This document shows, in pieces, positions 8,278 to 16,312 of a DNA stretch of 35,104 nucleotides. The notes under the pieces are model-generated. The model was given only the letters and a program-made list of their open reading frames with translations, made no database searches and was not told the DNA's origin. A program made the position numbers and the translations under genes. The DNA is from CAYJEO01 sp044432805. Lineage in GTDB: Bacteria; Bacillota_I; Bacilli_A; RF39; UBA660. How positions within the stretch are numbered: position 1 is the stretch's first letter; each line of letters opens with the position of its first letter. The stretch is from the NCBI GenBank assembly GCA_044432805.1, contig JAWXUI010000011.1, forward strand, positions 1 to 35,104, written 5' to 3'.

Positions 8278-8820
8278 CTAGTTTTCTTTATAAAAATCTT
8301 CTCTTGTGATTTCTATTAAAAATTCGTCATGGTATGTTCCGTTATAATAATAAGCGTTTCTATATTTGCCGGCAATTTTGTATCCTGCTTTTATTGCTGA
8401 TTTTAAAGATGCTTGATTAAAAGAGTAAATTCCACTGAAAACTGATTGTGCATTTAATACATCAAAGGCATATTTAGTGATTAGTTTTAATGCTTCAGTT
8501 CCATATCCTTTATTTCTTTCGTTTATTTCACCAATTAATCCACCAACATGATATCTATTAGCGACATTGTTTCTTATTTCTAAGCTATAGTTACCTAGCA
8601 GGGCATTATCGTTTATTCTAATAATAGAGTAGGTATGACTACCACTTTTGCACATTGCATCAAGCCAAGTTCTTTCTCCATCTTCTGTTATAGTTTTAGC
8701 AAAGTTACCAACTCCACTTGCAAGTGTTTCGTCGTTTACCCATTTTGTGAATATTTTATAATCTTCATTACACATAGGTGATAAATAGATGTTTTTTCCA
8801 ACATATTTTTTATAGTACAT
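8278..8820 (-). CDS. GNAT acetyltransferase, RimJ/RimL type
   Basis: 180 aa. The start (YVGKNIYLSPMCNEDYKIFTKWVND) is the typical beginning of RimJ/RimL-like acetyltransferases, and the acetyl-CoA loop is seen in GGLIGEINERNKGYGTEAL with R-N-K-G-Y-G. SVFSGIYSFNQASLKSAIKAGY is the usual C-terminal N-x-x-S-x-x-x-x-x-K-x-G-F/Y segment. The substrate may be a protein N-terminus or a small molecule and cannot be told. A TATAAT box (minus strand, 8850-8845) and SD AGAGGT precede the ATG. It is the first gene of an operon with the TIM-barrel gene, whose SD overlaps this gene's stop codon. Confidence 0.85.
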   Translation of the reverse strand: MYYKKYVGKNIYLSPMCNEDYKIFTKWVNDETLASGVGNFAKTITEDGERTWLDAMCKSGSHTYSIIRINDNALLGNYSLEIRNNVANRYHVGGLIGEINERNKGYGTEALKLITKYAFDVLNAQSVFSGIYSFNQASLKSAIKAGYKIAGKYRNAYYYNGTYHDEFLIEITREDFYKEN

Positions 8821-8888
8821 AATTTACCTCTTTTCTATTGTTTAATTATATCATAAAATTTATTGTTTTAAAAAATAGACTTGTTTTG

Positions 8889-8894
8889 TATAAT
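8889..8894 (+). promoter_or_regulatory. -10 box for the 8923 operon
   Basis: TATAAT stands 28 bases before the GTG start of the metallopeptidase gene. It is divergent from the 8820 gene, with only about 100 bases shared between the two promoters. No strong -35 is seen. Confidence 0.45.
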
Positions 8895-8922
8895 TTGTTA
8901 AAATAAATATGGATGTGGTATT

Positions 8923-9807
8923 GTGGTTAATAAAAAATTAAAAGAATATATTGATGGTTGTAAATTAATAAAATATAATGATTGTTTTTATATAAGAATG
9001 TCTGATGATATATTAGAAAAATATAAATCAGGAATATATGATAGAGAGCTTGATAATTTTAATCGGGCTATATTAGATATTGAAAAATTAGGGACTGTTT
9101 ATCCAAATAATGAAAGACCTATATTTTATTTATATATGGTTCCATTTGATAATTATAAAGAGTTGCTTGATTTTCCAGCTTGTTTTGATTTAGGAAAAGG
9201 TGGAGGAAAACCGGTAGATAGTTTTGAGTCAAATGGTTTTGATTATGCTTTAGGTTATAGTGAAAATTTATTTGTAAATAGGAAACAAACTATATCAAAG
9301 TATGCAAATACATTACATGAGGTTGCGCATTTAGTGAATTCTAAGTTTTGTAATAAAAATAGGTTTATTCATGAAGGTTTTGCTGATGCTGTCGCATTTT
9401 ATTCTTTTGATATGGAAAGTAAGTTTGAACAACATTTTGATATGATTAAAAATTTAACTGAAGATGATATTTATTCAGTTAAAGATTTGTTAAGAGCAGA
9501 GGATAGTGATGAGTTTGATTCTATATCTATAATGCCAGCTATTAATTGTTCTTTTGTTAAGGGATATGTTTCTTCTTATTTATTTACAAGAGTTATTTTA
9601 GAACAGATAGAGTTAAAATATGGTGTTTCTAGGTATGAGGCTACCAATATATATTTAAATATGTTAAATAATGAGTTGCATAGTGAGGGTTTAGTTGAGT
9701 ATTTATCAAATAAATTAGATTTGTCATTTGATATTTTATATGAGGATAAAGATTATCAATTTCAAGTTATTAATGGATTAAAAAAAGATAAAACAGATAG
9801 GAGATAG
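8923..9807 (+). CDS. Predicted zinc metallopeptidase (M1-like HEVAH...HEGFA)
   Basis: 294 aa. Residues 130-155 read NTLHEVAHLV...RFIHEGFADAV: a HExxH zinc helix (His132, Glu133, His136) and a second helix with Glu151 as probable third ligand. The EGFA context is typical of M1-type gluzincins, but the spacer between motifs (14 residues) is shorter than the usual 18. There is no signal peptide or membrane helix, so it is cytosolic. The start is GTG: earlier ATGs at 8909 and 8913 are in other frames and stop quickly, and the SD is weak. Two bases separate its stop from the next gene. The last codons (KTDRR) overlap the next gene's ribosome-binding site. Class likely, substrate unknown. Confidence 0.7.
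   Translation: MVNKKLKEYIDGCKLIKYNDCFYIRMSDDILEKYKSGIYDRELDNFNRAILDIEKLGTVYPNNERPIFYLYMVPFDNYKELLDFPACFDLGKGGGKPVDSFESNGFDYALGYSENLFVNRKQTISKYANTLHEVAHLVNSKFCNKNRFIHEGFADAVAFYSFDMESKFEQHFDMIKNLTEDDIYSVKDLLRAEDSDEFDSISIMPAINCSFVKGYVSSYLFTRVILEQIELKYGVSRYEATNIYLNMLNNELHSEGLVEYLSNKLDLSFDILYEDKDYQFQVINGLKKDKTDRR
9790..9804 (+). repeat. 15-bp gene-junction repeat, copy 1
   Basis: AAAACAGATAGGAGA encodes KTDRR at the end of the metallopeptidase and supplies SD AGGAGA for the next gene. The same 15 bases recur at 10371-10385, each beginning exactly 20 bases before the downstream ATG. Confidence 0.85.
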
Positions 9808-9809
9808 AT

Positions 9810-10394
9810 ATGGAATATTATATCCATTCAATAGGACGTGTCGATGATATAAAAACATACCAAAAAATAGAGTCGATTATTAAATTAAATATGATAGCTA
9901 GTAGAAAAGTATTGTTTGATTTGGGTTATGGTGAAGTTCAAAAAACAGATTTTGGAAGAAAAATTCCCAAGGGAAAAGAATATATGTATTATAAGGATGA
10001 TATACATTATAATAAGATATCCTTACATGATTCATCGCATCATTTGATAAAGAAGTTGATTTTAAAAGATGAAACAATTGTTGGATGTTTTGATTCAAGT
10101 AGAGTTGCTTTTTTGATTTCTAATCAGGTACAAACTTTATCTTTAAGGCAAACAAAGGGGATAGATATTGGTGAAGAACAAGTAGAAGGGACACTTGATT
10201 TTAGTTATGTTTTAGGAGTGATAATTCCATCTTTAAAATATTTGCCTTTAGAAAAAAGAGATATAATAATGGATTTAATTAGTGAAATTTATAAAAGAAA
10301 TAATTTGCCAGTTACTTTTTATTCATATGATGGAACAGTAATTAGAAGAGAAGCGTTGGTGGCAGAAAATAAAACAGATAGGAGAAAAGTATGA
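9810..10394 (+). CDS. Unknown 194-aa protein
   Basis: Not recognised. Predicted soluble and mixed alpha/beta, with a His/Ser-rich stretch (ISLHDSSHHLIKKLIL) near residues 71-86 and a hydrophobic segment LGVIIPSLKYLP near 135. No known catalytic motif is seen. It lies between a predicted metallopeptidase and an APH-type kinase in a tight operon (2 bases upstream, 4-base ATGA overlap downstream), so the three products probably act together. Its KTDRR tail repeats that of the preceding gene and encodes the SD of the following one. Confidence 0.7.
   Translation: MEYYIHSIGRVDDIKTYQKIESIIKLNMIASRKVLFDLGYGEVQKTDFGRKIPKGKEYMYYKDDIHYNKISLHDSSHHLIKKLILKDETIVGCFDSSRVAFLISNQVQTLSLRQTKGIDIGEEQVEGTLDFSYVLGVIIPSLKYLPLEKRDIIMDLISEIYKRNNLPVTFYSYDGTVIRREALVAENKTDRRKV
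10371..10385 (+). repeat. 15-bp gene-junction repeat, copy 2
   Basis: Second copy of AAAACAGATAGGAGA, again encoding KTDRR and acting as the SD region for the gene starting at 10391. Confidence 0.85.
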
Positions 10395-11380
10395 AAGTAA
10401 TAGAAAAGTTAGTAAGTGAATATGATTTAGGAACTTTGTTAGATAGTCCAGTTAAAGTGACTGGTGGATTAACGCATACGACGTATAAATTTTTGACAAA
10501 TAAGGATACGTTTATTGTTAAGTTATTAAATCCTAATATTATGAAAAGAGAAACGGCTTTGCCTAATTTTAATAAGGCAGATGAGTTAGAGAAGAGATTG
10601 AAAGTAGAAAATATTAATATTTTACCAGCGCTTACATTTGGTGATAAGTCTTTATTGAATATTGATGGTCAGTATTTATATGTTTTTAAATATTATAATG
10701 GTAAGTCTTTATTGAGTGAAGAAATAAGAGAAGATCATTGTAAGATTGTTGCAAGAGAGTTAGCGAAAATACATAATATAGAAAAAAGAGATGAAGTTTA
10801 TTTAAGAGATGAGATAAATATAGATTGGAATTATTATTTAGAGTTAGCTAAAGAAAAAAATAAGAAAATTTATGATTTGCTTGTTGATAAAATAGATGTT
10901 TTAAATAAATCTATGATTAATGGTAATAGAAGTTTAGCAAATATTCCTTGTGTTGTTACTATTTGTCATAATGATATGGATAGTAAAAATATTTTATGGA
11001 ATGAGATGGATTTTAAAATTATTGATTTAGAGTGTTTAGGGTATTCAAATCCTTATATTGAATTTTTCCAATTAGCGCTTTGTTGGTCTGGGTATGAGAG
11101 ATGTAATATTAATTTTAGTTTATTAAAAACATTTATTGATGAATATTTTAATAATGTTTTGGTTGATGAGATTGATTGGTCTGTTATATATTTTGCGAAT
11201 TTTGGTAGATTAGAGTGGTTAGAGTTTAATTTGAAGCGTAGTTTTTTAATTGATTGTGATTCAGTTGAAGAACAAGAGATTGGCTTTAAAGAAGTAGAAG
11301 AAACTTTAGAACATGTTGTTTATTATGATTCAATAAAGGATGAGTTATTAAAATATTTTGAAAAGAAAAACATCAATTAA
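10391..11380 (+). CDS. Aminoglycoside-phosphotransferase/choline-kinase-family kinase
   Basis: 329 aa. The small-molecule kinase fold is recognisable: a Gly-rich loop with TGGLTHTTYKF (24-34), the Lys strand FIVKLLNP (Lys44), the catalytic loop ICHNDMDSKNILW (His193, Asp195, Asn200) and the metal-binding IDLE (Asp212). This fits the APH superfamily (PF01636-type), which phosphorylates aminoglycosides, choline, homoserine or sugars; the YSNPYIEF segment after IDLE is common in choline-kinase-like members. The acceptor is unknown and a resistance role is not supported. It overlaps the previous gene by 4 bases (ATGA). Its stop codon lies inside the terminator hairpin. Confidence 0.8.
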   Translation: MKVIEKLVSEYDLGTLLDSPVKVTGGLTHTTYKFLTNKDTFIVKLLNPNIMKRETALPNFNKADELEKRLKVENINILPALTFGDKSLLNIDGQYLYVFKYYNGKSLLSEEIREDHCKIVARELAKIHNIEKRDEVYLRDEINIDWNYYLELAKEKNKKIYDLLVDKIDVLNKSMINGNRSLANIPCVVTICHNDMDSKNILWNEMDFKIIDLECLGYSNPYIEFFQLALCWSGYERCNINFSLLKTFIDEYFNNVLVDEIDWSVIYFANFGRLEWLEFNLKRSFLIDCDSVEEQEIGFKEVEETLEHVVYYDSIKDELLKYFEKKNIN

Positions 11381-11396
11381 TTGATGTCTTTTTTTA
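11370..11396. terminator. Bidirectional terminator between converging genes
   Basis: The perfect palindrome ACATCAATTAATTGATGT is followed by seven T and preceded by five A. It serves the kinase gene on the plus strand and the 11394 gene on the minus strand. Confidence 0.85.
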
Positions 11397-12068
11397 TTTT
11401 TTTGGAATCCAATTTATTTTAGATAGATCATAAGAATATTGTTTAAATGTTTTGTTTCTATCTATTAGTTGATCAAATAATTTATATTTTAATGTTTCGA
11501 TATCAGTAGATGGGTCATGATATTCTTGGTTGACTGTATCATATAGCGGACTTACTATTTTTCCAAATTCATCAATTAAACAAATAATTTCTTCTGTATC
11601 GGTTATACTTGTAATTGCAGTGAATGTGTTGTTTTCAAAGTGTTCTAAGAAGTCAAAACTTTTACTGATTTGTTTTTTTTCTAAAAAGTCATATAAATAA
11701 TATTGTGTTTCTTCACCGTCTATATATGTGCATATAAAAGTAGAGTCATTTATAAATCTTATTTTATCAAAATGTTTAAATGCAGATGTGTGGTCGTCTC
11801 CAAAAGTAACTATATATGCACTTCTGAAATTACCAACTACTAGGCATTCACGTTCATTTATTGTCCTTAAAGCTTCGTTTGAGTATGCTGCGTATTCTTT
11901 TGTGTGTGTGTTAATTAATATTTTTGTTGGATAACTAACTTCAGTGTCTTTTGATTTAAATAGTTTTAAATGAATTGGGTTTTCTATTATTCCTAGTTTA
12001 TAATTAGGTGTAATAACTGTTGTTTGTGGTTTTATTGAAAATAGGTTGTTTTTATATTTTATTAGCAT
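11394..12068 (-). CDS. Unknown 224-aa beta-rich protein downstream of tyrS
   Basis: Not recognised. The composition suggests a beta-rich fold with repeated short strands (KILINTHTKEYAAYS, STFICTYIDG, EIICLIDEFGKIVSPLYD). The last resembles a WG-repeat-like or propeller blade, but no clear repeat period was found. It has no membrane segment and no catalytic motif. ATG with SD AGAAAGGAT lies 15 bases after the tyrS stop, so it is probably cotranscribed with tyrS and would then also be under T-box control. It converges with the kinase operon at a shared terminator. Confidence 0.65.
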   Translation of the reverse strand: MLIKYKNNLFSIKPQTTVITPNYKLGIIENPIHLKLFKSKDTEVSYPTKILINTHTKEYAAYSNEALRTINERECLVVGNFRSAYIVTFGDDHTSAFKHFDKIRFINDSTFICTYIDGEETQYYLYDFLEKKQISKSFDFLEHFENNTFTAITSITDTEEIICLIDEFGKIVSPLYDTVNQEYHDPSTDIETLKYKLFDQLIDRNKTFKQYSYDLSKINWIPKK

Positions 12069-12083
12069 ATAAATTATCCTTTC

Positions 12084-13322
12084 TTATTTAAAAATAACTT
12101 TTAAAAATTGTTTTTTTCCTTTTTGTATGATTAATGAATTTTCGTTTAAGTCTTTTTTTGTTATTAATAAGTTTACGTCGTTTATTTTGTTTTTGTTTAT
12201 ACTTATTCCACCTTGTACTATTAGTCTTCTTATTTCTGATTTTGAGTTTATTAAGTTTGTTTTTATTATTAAGTCAGTTATGTTTATATCAAGTGTGTCT
12301 ATAGATAGTTCAATTGATGGCATATTTTCAGAAGTTCCTTTTTTTGAGAATAATTCTTCGGCTGTTTTTTGTGCTTTTATGGCTTCTTGTTCACCATGAA
12401 CTAGTTTAGTTACTTCAAACGCTAATAGTTTTTTTGCTGTTCTTATATCGTTTTTACATAAGTCTTTTATTGTATCTATATCCATTCTTGAAAAGAATGA
12501 TAGGCTTCTTTCAACATCTTCATCAAATGAGTTCATCCATGTTTGAAAAAAGTCAAATACGGTTGTTTTTTCTCTTGATACCCATAGTGTTCCAGATGCT
12601 GTTTTTCCCATTTTTTCTCCGTCTGCTTTTATTAGTAGGGGACATGTTAGTCCAAATAGTGGGTCAACTTTTTTTCCGTTGTTAAATCCTATTTTTCTAG
12701 ATAAATCAGCTCCGGCTATTATATTGGCCCATTGATCAGATCCTCCAATTTGTAATGTGCATCCAAATTCGTTGTTTAAGTGAACGAAGTCAAAGGCTTG
12801 CATTAACATGTATCCCATTTCTAAGAATGTTAGTCCGCCTTGGTCTAGTCTTTTTTTATAACAATCGGCTTTTAGCATGTTATTAACGTTAAAGTGTACG
12901 CCTATGTCTCTCATGAAGTTGATGTAAGTTTTTTCGTTAATCCAATCACTGTTGTCTACTATGATTGCTGGGTTGTCGCCTTCTGTGTTTACAAATCTTT
13001 TTACTAGTTCTTTTACTTCTTTTTTGTTTTTTTCAACTTCTTCGAATGTAAGCATTTTTCTCATGTCAGTTTTTCCTGTTGGGTCTCCTACAAGCGCTGT
13101 TGCTCCTCCAATTAAGATTATTCCTTTGTGTCCAAAGTCTTGTAGCCATTTAAACATTGTAAGTGCGAAGAAGTGACCGATGTGCAAGCTGTCTGCTGTT
13201 GGGTCTATTCCTAGGTAAAATGTTATTGGTTTTCCGTTGATTAGCTCGATTATTTCTTTTTCGTGTGTTAGTTGATGGATGTATCCTCTTTGTTTTAATA
13301 CATCAAATAAGTTTTCTTTCAT
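12084..13322 (-). CDS. tyrS: Tyrosyl-tRNA synthetase
   Basis: 412 aa, normal bacterial TyrRS length; charges tRNA-Tyr in the cytosol. Visible: YLGIDPTADSLHIGH (HIGH 47-50), GGATALVGDPTGK, the tyrosine pocket (LEMGYMLMQAFDF, QIGGSDQWANI), GEKMGKTASG as the KMSKS loop (KMGKT 237-241), and a C-terminal S4 RNA-binding domain (about 345-412; SEIRRLIVQGGISIN). The start ATG follows SD AGGAGG. A T-box leader lies upstream, and a separate short Tyr-rich ORF overlaps the start of this gene. It is followed after 15 bases by the 11394 gene. Confidence 0.97.
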   Translation of the reverse strand: MKENLFDVLKQRGYIHQLTHEKEIIELINGKPITFYLGIDPTADSLHIGHFFALTMFKWLQDFGHKGIILIGGATALVGDPTGKTDMRKMLTFEEVEKNKKEVKELVKRFVNTEGDNPAIIVDNSDWINEKTYINFMRDIGVHFNVNNMLKADCYKKRLDQGGLTFLEMGYMLMQAFDFVHLNNEFGCTLQIGGSDQWANIIAGADLSRKIGFNNGKKVDPLFGLTCPLLIKADGEKMGKTASGTLWVSREKTTVFDFFQTWMNSFDEDVERSLSFFSRMDIDTIKDLCKNDIRTAKKLLAFEVTKLVHGEQEAIKAQKTAEELFSKKGTSENMPSIELSIDTLDINITDLIIKTNLINSKSEIRRLIVQGGISINKNKINDVNLLITKKDLNENSLIIQKGKKQFLKVIFK

Positions 13323-13386
13323 TGTTATTCCTCCTGTTTATATAGTTAATTAAAAGTTTGTTTTTTAAATAATAATAATCATCCAT
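13303..13386 (-). CDS. Short Tyr-rich ORF overlapping the tyrS start (candidate leader peptide)
   Basis: A 27-aa ORF begins MDDYYYLKNKLLINY. Its own strong SD (AAGGAGGTGG, just after the T-box terminator) stands a few bases before its ATG at 13386. Three consecutive Tyr codons (TAT) occur at positions 4-6 and another at 15. It ends (TGA) 20 bases inside tyrS in another frame, so ribosomes would cross the tyrS SD and start. Slow decoding at TAT-TAT-TAT under tyrosine shortage could change access to the tyrS SD; this is inference. Confidence 0.45.
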   Translation of the reverse strand: MDDYYYLKNKLLINYINRRNNNERKLI

Positions 13387-13404
13387 ATAAACCACCTCCT
13401 TGTA

Positions 13405-13627
13405 TAAAAAAAGAGCAAGACTTCCTATAAAAGGACGAATTGCTCGTGGTACCACCTTAGTTTATAATATATTTATATTACCTTAGAGTTTATAACGGAA
13501 CGACCCGATTTAAAATTATCATTTGTAATTCGTTATTTTCTTTTTGTTTATTTCCACCAAACATAAACTCTCTTTTAAAATATTTAAAAATAACTACTTC
13601 TTAATGAATCGCTTTTTAATTAACTTG
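13405..13627 (-). promoter_or_regulatory. T-box riboswitch of tyrS (specifier TAC)
   Basis: On the minus strand, Stem I contains the apical stem-loop GTTTATGTTTGGTGGAAATA and then ACGAAT-TAC-AA, placing specifier TAC (Tyr) at 13527-13525. The T-box AAGGTGGTACCACG follows, then terminator GAGCAA...TTGCTC with seven T. This is the canonical arrangement for tRNA-Tyr-responsive antitermination of tyrS. Confidence 0.92.
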
Positions 13628-13633
13628 TTTATA

Positions 13634-13662
13634 ATTGTATATCATTTTTTAAAAATTTTCAA
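13634..13662 (-). promoter_or_regulatory. tyrS leader promoter
   Basis: On the minus strand TTGAAA, a 17-base spacer and TACAAT. It lies only 12 bases from the 3' end of the upstream gene (13674), with no terminator seen between, so readthrough from that gene is also possible. Confidence 0.7.
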
Positions 13663-13673
13663 GTTTTTAAATA

Positions 13674-14753
13674 TTATGGTATTAATACTTTTTTCTTTTC
13701 TTGTTGTTTATTAGATTCTTGTGTTGTTGTTAGTTCACCATATATATATCTTTTTTGAACTATTGCATATACTTCTATTAGTTGAGGTAGTCTATTTTCA
13801 TTAATGTAGTTAATTACTGCTCTTGCGTCTTGTAAATCGAATTTTTTTCCTTCAATAGGGGAGTTGTCGTTTGTATTTGATGAAGGACCTTGTTTAGTGT
13901 TTGTTACAAGTGTTTGTCCTAAATATAATCTAATAAATTCTTCTTCTGATATGTATTTGTAATTATATATTTTGTGTTTTTCCATGTAAGATAAAATTAT
14001 TTCACTTTCGTTTGGGATAGTGGCTTCGGTAAAACTTTTGATTCGTGTATAAAAATTATCTGAACTATAAATAGCTGGATTTTTGATTTTATATTCGTCA
14101 AATTCTTTTTTTATTCCTTGACTATATTTAAAAGGGACTAATCTCCAAAATTCTAATAGGTCAAATTTTTTCCCGCTAAATAAATAACCTGTTTTAATTC
14201 CGTGTGCGATGTTTTTAAAAGTATATATATTAGCAGAATATCTTTGCTTTTTATCTTTTTCTTTTTTTTCTTTATATTGTTCTAATAAGTTAAGATCTAG
14301 TTCTTCAAGTGTTTTTAAACAATATTCAAATATGTTTTCATCAATTCCCATTTCATCAAAAAATCTTCTTTTACTATAACTGAAACCAGAATTGATATAT
14401 GTTGTAATAATAAATTTAGCGAATTTATAGTTGTTTAAGTAATTGTCAAATTTTATTGCATAGCTAATATCGGCAAGGATTCCTCTTTGTTCATAGTCTA
14501 GAAGTGTTTTATAAATTTCTGTAATTTGGTCAATATATTTATTAACTTTTGGATCGTCTTTACCAAATTTTACTATTAAACTATGAGCACTTCTAAATTT
14601 GTCTGGAGTTGGGTATGTTTTAAATACTTGATATGCTTTTTCGTGTTCATTGCAATCAGAGTTCATTTTTTCTATAATTTCTGAAAGTATATTTATTTTT
14701 GCGTTTAGTTCTTCTTGTGTGCATCTGTATGAGCTTCCTTTTACTTTTTCCAT
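13674..14753 (-). CDS. Unknown 359-aa helical protein
   Basis: Not recognised. Mostly helical and charged, with a Lys/Glu-rich coiled-coil-like patch near 160-170 (EQYKEKKEKDKKQRY) and a low-complexity Asn/Ser/Thr linker near 288-300. After it comes a separate conserved-looking C-terminal segment (KKFDLQDARAVINYINENR and VYAIVQKRYIYGEL). The architecture, helical body, disordered linker and short helical module, would suit an adaptor or nucleic-acid-associated protein, but nothing proves that. No signal peptide or membrane segment. ATG with SD GGGAG. It lies immediately upstream of the tyrS leader on the same strand. Confidence 0.65.
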   Translation of the reverse strand: MEKVKGSSYRCTQEELNAKINILSEIIEKMNSDCNEHEKAYQVFKTYPTPDKFRSAHSLIVKFGKDDPKVNKYIDQITEIYKTLLDYEQRGILADISYAIKFDNYLNNYKFAKFIITTYINSGFSYSKRRFFDEMGIDENIFEYCLKTLEELDLNLLEQYKEKKEKDKKQRYSANIYTFKNIAHGIKTGYLFSGKKFDLLEFWRLVPFKYSQGIKKEFDEYKIKNPAIYSSDNFYTRIKSFTEATIPNESEIILSYMEKHKIYNYKYISEEEFIRLYLGQTLVTNTKQGPSSNTNDNSPIEGKKFDLQDARAVINYINENRLPQLIEVYAIVQKRYIYGELTTTQESNKQQEKKKVLIP

Positions 14754-14844
14754 TTGTTTTCTCCCGTCTTAAAATTTGTATTAATATAACATAATAGGTA
14801 TTTTAAATCAATTGGTTTTTTATAAAAAAACGTTGTTTAAGTGT

Positions 14845-14850
14845 TATAAT
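14845..14850 (+). promoter_or_regulatory. -10 box for the 14873 gene
   Basis: TATAAT is 22 bases before the ATG, with SD AGAGGTGAT between. No clear -35. Confidence 0.5.
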
Positions 14851-14872
14851 TATTTTATAAAGAGGTGATAGT

Positions 14873-15673
14873 ATGAATTGTGTAAAACATAGTTTTTTAT
14901 CGATAGATGATGTTGCTGATATAATATCTTCTTTTGTGTTTGATGAAAGTGGTATTTTACCGATGAGTGAGTGTACTTATAATATGTTTCCTATTTTAAA
15001 AGGAAATATTAAATTTGGTGAAGAAAATTTAGTTGATAAAATAAAGGTTTTAATTAAAGAGCAATATGATTTATTTGTTTTAGAAAATAAAGATTTAGTT
15101 GGTGAATATGATTTGTTAATTAGTAAATATTCAGGTAAGTATTTTGATTTGCTAAATGAATATTTTAAAATAGATAAAGATTATAGTGTTAATGCTGGAG
15201 TTGGTCTTTTACCTATTTTTCCAAGGAATATTAAAGAAGAGAGTTATTGTATTACTAAGATGTCAGATGAAGATGTTGTTTCTGTTTTTATGCATGAAGC
15301 TTGTCATTTTGCTTTTTTTGAAAAGTGTCGGGTTTTGTTTGAAAATTTAATTGATGAAGATTTAAATAATCCTAGTTTACTTTGGTATTTGAGTGAGATA
15401 GTTATAGATCCTATTTTAAATAGGGATGAGTTTCAATTGTGTTTTAAATATAATTTTAGGGCTTATGATAATTTCTATAGTGTTGTTATAAATGGTCAAA
15501 ATTTAGTTGAGGTTATTAAAGATATATTTGATAATAATTCTATTGATGATTCTATTAAAATTACTTATGATTATTTACTTGATAATGAAAAAGAGTTTAG
15601 GTTATTGTGTGGAGATGAAGAATCTGTTCAAAATAAAAGATTTATTTTAAATGATGTTGATAAATTATATTAA
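14873..15673 (+). CDS. Predicted HExxH metallopeptidase-like protein
   Basis: 266 aa. VFMHEACHFAFFEK holds a HExxH motif (His141, Glu142, His145) inside a plausible helix. Downstream, WYLSEIVIDPIL offers Glu175 as a possible third zinc ligand, as in gluzincins, although the interval of 29 residues is long. There is no signal peptide, so a cytosolic location is expected. Overall similarity to the 8923 protein is not apparent beyond the HExxH idea. The gene stands alone between its own promoter and a terminator. HExxH alone can occur by chance, so the enzymatic call is moderate. Confidence 0.6.
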   Translation: MNCVKHSFLSIDDVADIISSFVFDESGILPMSECTYNMFPILKGNIKFGEENLVDKIKVLIKEQYDLFVLENKDLVGEYDLLISKYSGKYFDLLNEYFKIDKDYSVNAGVGLLPIFPRNIKEESYCITKMSDEDVVSVFMHEACHFAFFEKCRVLFENLIDEDLNNPSLLWYLSEIVIDPILNRDEFQLCFKYNFRAYDNFYSVVINGQNLVEVIKDIFDNNSIDDSIKITYDYLLDNEKEFRLLCGDEESVQNKRFILNDVDKLY

Positions 15674-15674
15674 A

Positions 15675-15702
15675 AAAGAACTAAAAAAATGGTTCTTTTT
15701 TT
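15675..15702 (+). terminator. Terminator after the 14873 gene
   Basis: Stem AAAGAAC/GTTCTTT with an A-rich loop and continuing T run. Its A-rich left arm may also help end the converging 15706 gene. Confidence 0.75.
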
Positions 15703-15705
15703 GTT

Positions 15706-16074
15706 TTAAACTAAGTTTAGTAAATATAATATACAATTTATCAATGCAGTTATACTAAAACATACAATATAAAAACTAATTTTCCCAACTATTCTACCAA
15801 ATTCACCTTTTTTTATGTTGAAAATTTCTAAAATCCTGCCGACGATAATATATATTATAAAAAATTTGAGATATGAAATAATAAAACTTATTGATATATT
15901 ATCTAATAAAAAATTAAAAGCTGAACACACAAGCAAAAAAAGTTCTTCTTTATTGTCTATTACTACCTTTATATAAACATTAGTAACAAGATCCAAAAAC
16001 AAAGAAAGTATCCATTTAATAACAAAAAATACACTTTGTAAAAAAACAAAAAATTCATTATTCTCCATACACAT
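15706..16074 (-). CDS. Small membrane protein of unknown function
   Basis: 122 aa, strongly hydrophobic, with about three to four membrane segments (FVFLQSVFFVIKWILSLFL; ELFLLVCSAFNFLL to FIISYLKFFIIYIIV; IVGKISFYIVCFSITALINC) and short charged loops (EIFNIKKGEFGR). No family is recognised. Start ATG follows SD AAAAGGAG; a TATAAT-like box lies upstream on the minus strand. It is divergent from the hsdM operon and could be part of the same defence region (small membrane proteins often accompany such genes), but nothing in the sequence ties them together. Confidence 0.55.
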   Translation of the reverse strand: MCMENNEFFVFLQSVFFVIKWILSLFLDLVTNVYIKVVIDNKEELFLLVCSAFNFLLDNISISFIISYLKFFIIYIIVGRILEIFNIKKGEFGRIVGKISFYIVCFSITALINCILYLLNLV

Positions 16075-16238
16075 TATCTCCTTTTCGATATATTATATCA
16101 TTAAAAAAATTAAGTTTATAATAATAGATAAAAATTATCTTTAAAAGATAGCAATTCAGATGGTTTTTTATTGAAATTTATAAAAATTGAAAATAAATTA
16201 CTTAATTGTGATAAATTGTAAGGAATTTAATACCAAAA

Positions 16239-16268
16239 TTCAAAAACAGTGACAAAATATGCTATAAT
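16239..16268 (+). promoter_or_regulatory. Promoter of the defence operon
   Basis: TTCAAA, an 18-base spacer and TATAAT (16263-16268), about 80 bases before the hsdM ATG. It is the only good promoter-like site before the seven-gene operon. The rest of 16075-16238 holds only the promoter and SD of the divergent 16074 gene plus AT-rich sequence with nothing recognisable. Confidence 0.6.
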
Positions 16269-16312
16269 TTTTATGTAATTGATATAAACAAAAATGGTTG
16301 TTGTTTATTGAA

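Noticed and set aside
10391..11380. Aminoglycoside resistance gene
   Set aside because: Only the general kinase-fold motifs are present; the operon context and sequence do not point to a known resistance enzyme.
12127..13176. Plus-strand frames inside tyrS
   Set aside because: Antisense shadows of a well-identified gene with no promoter or SD.
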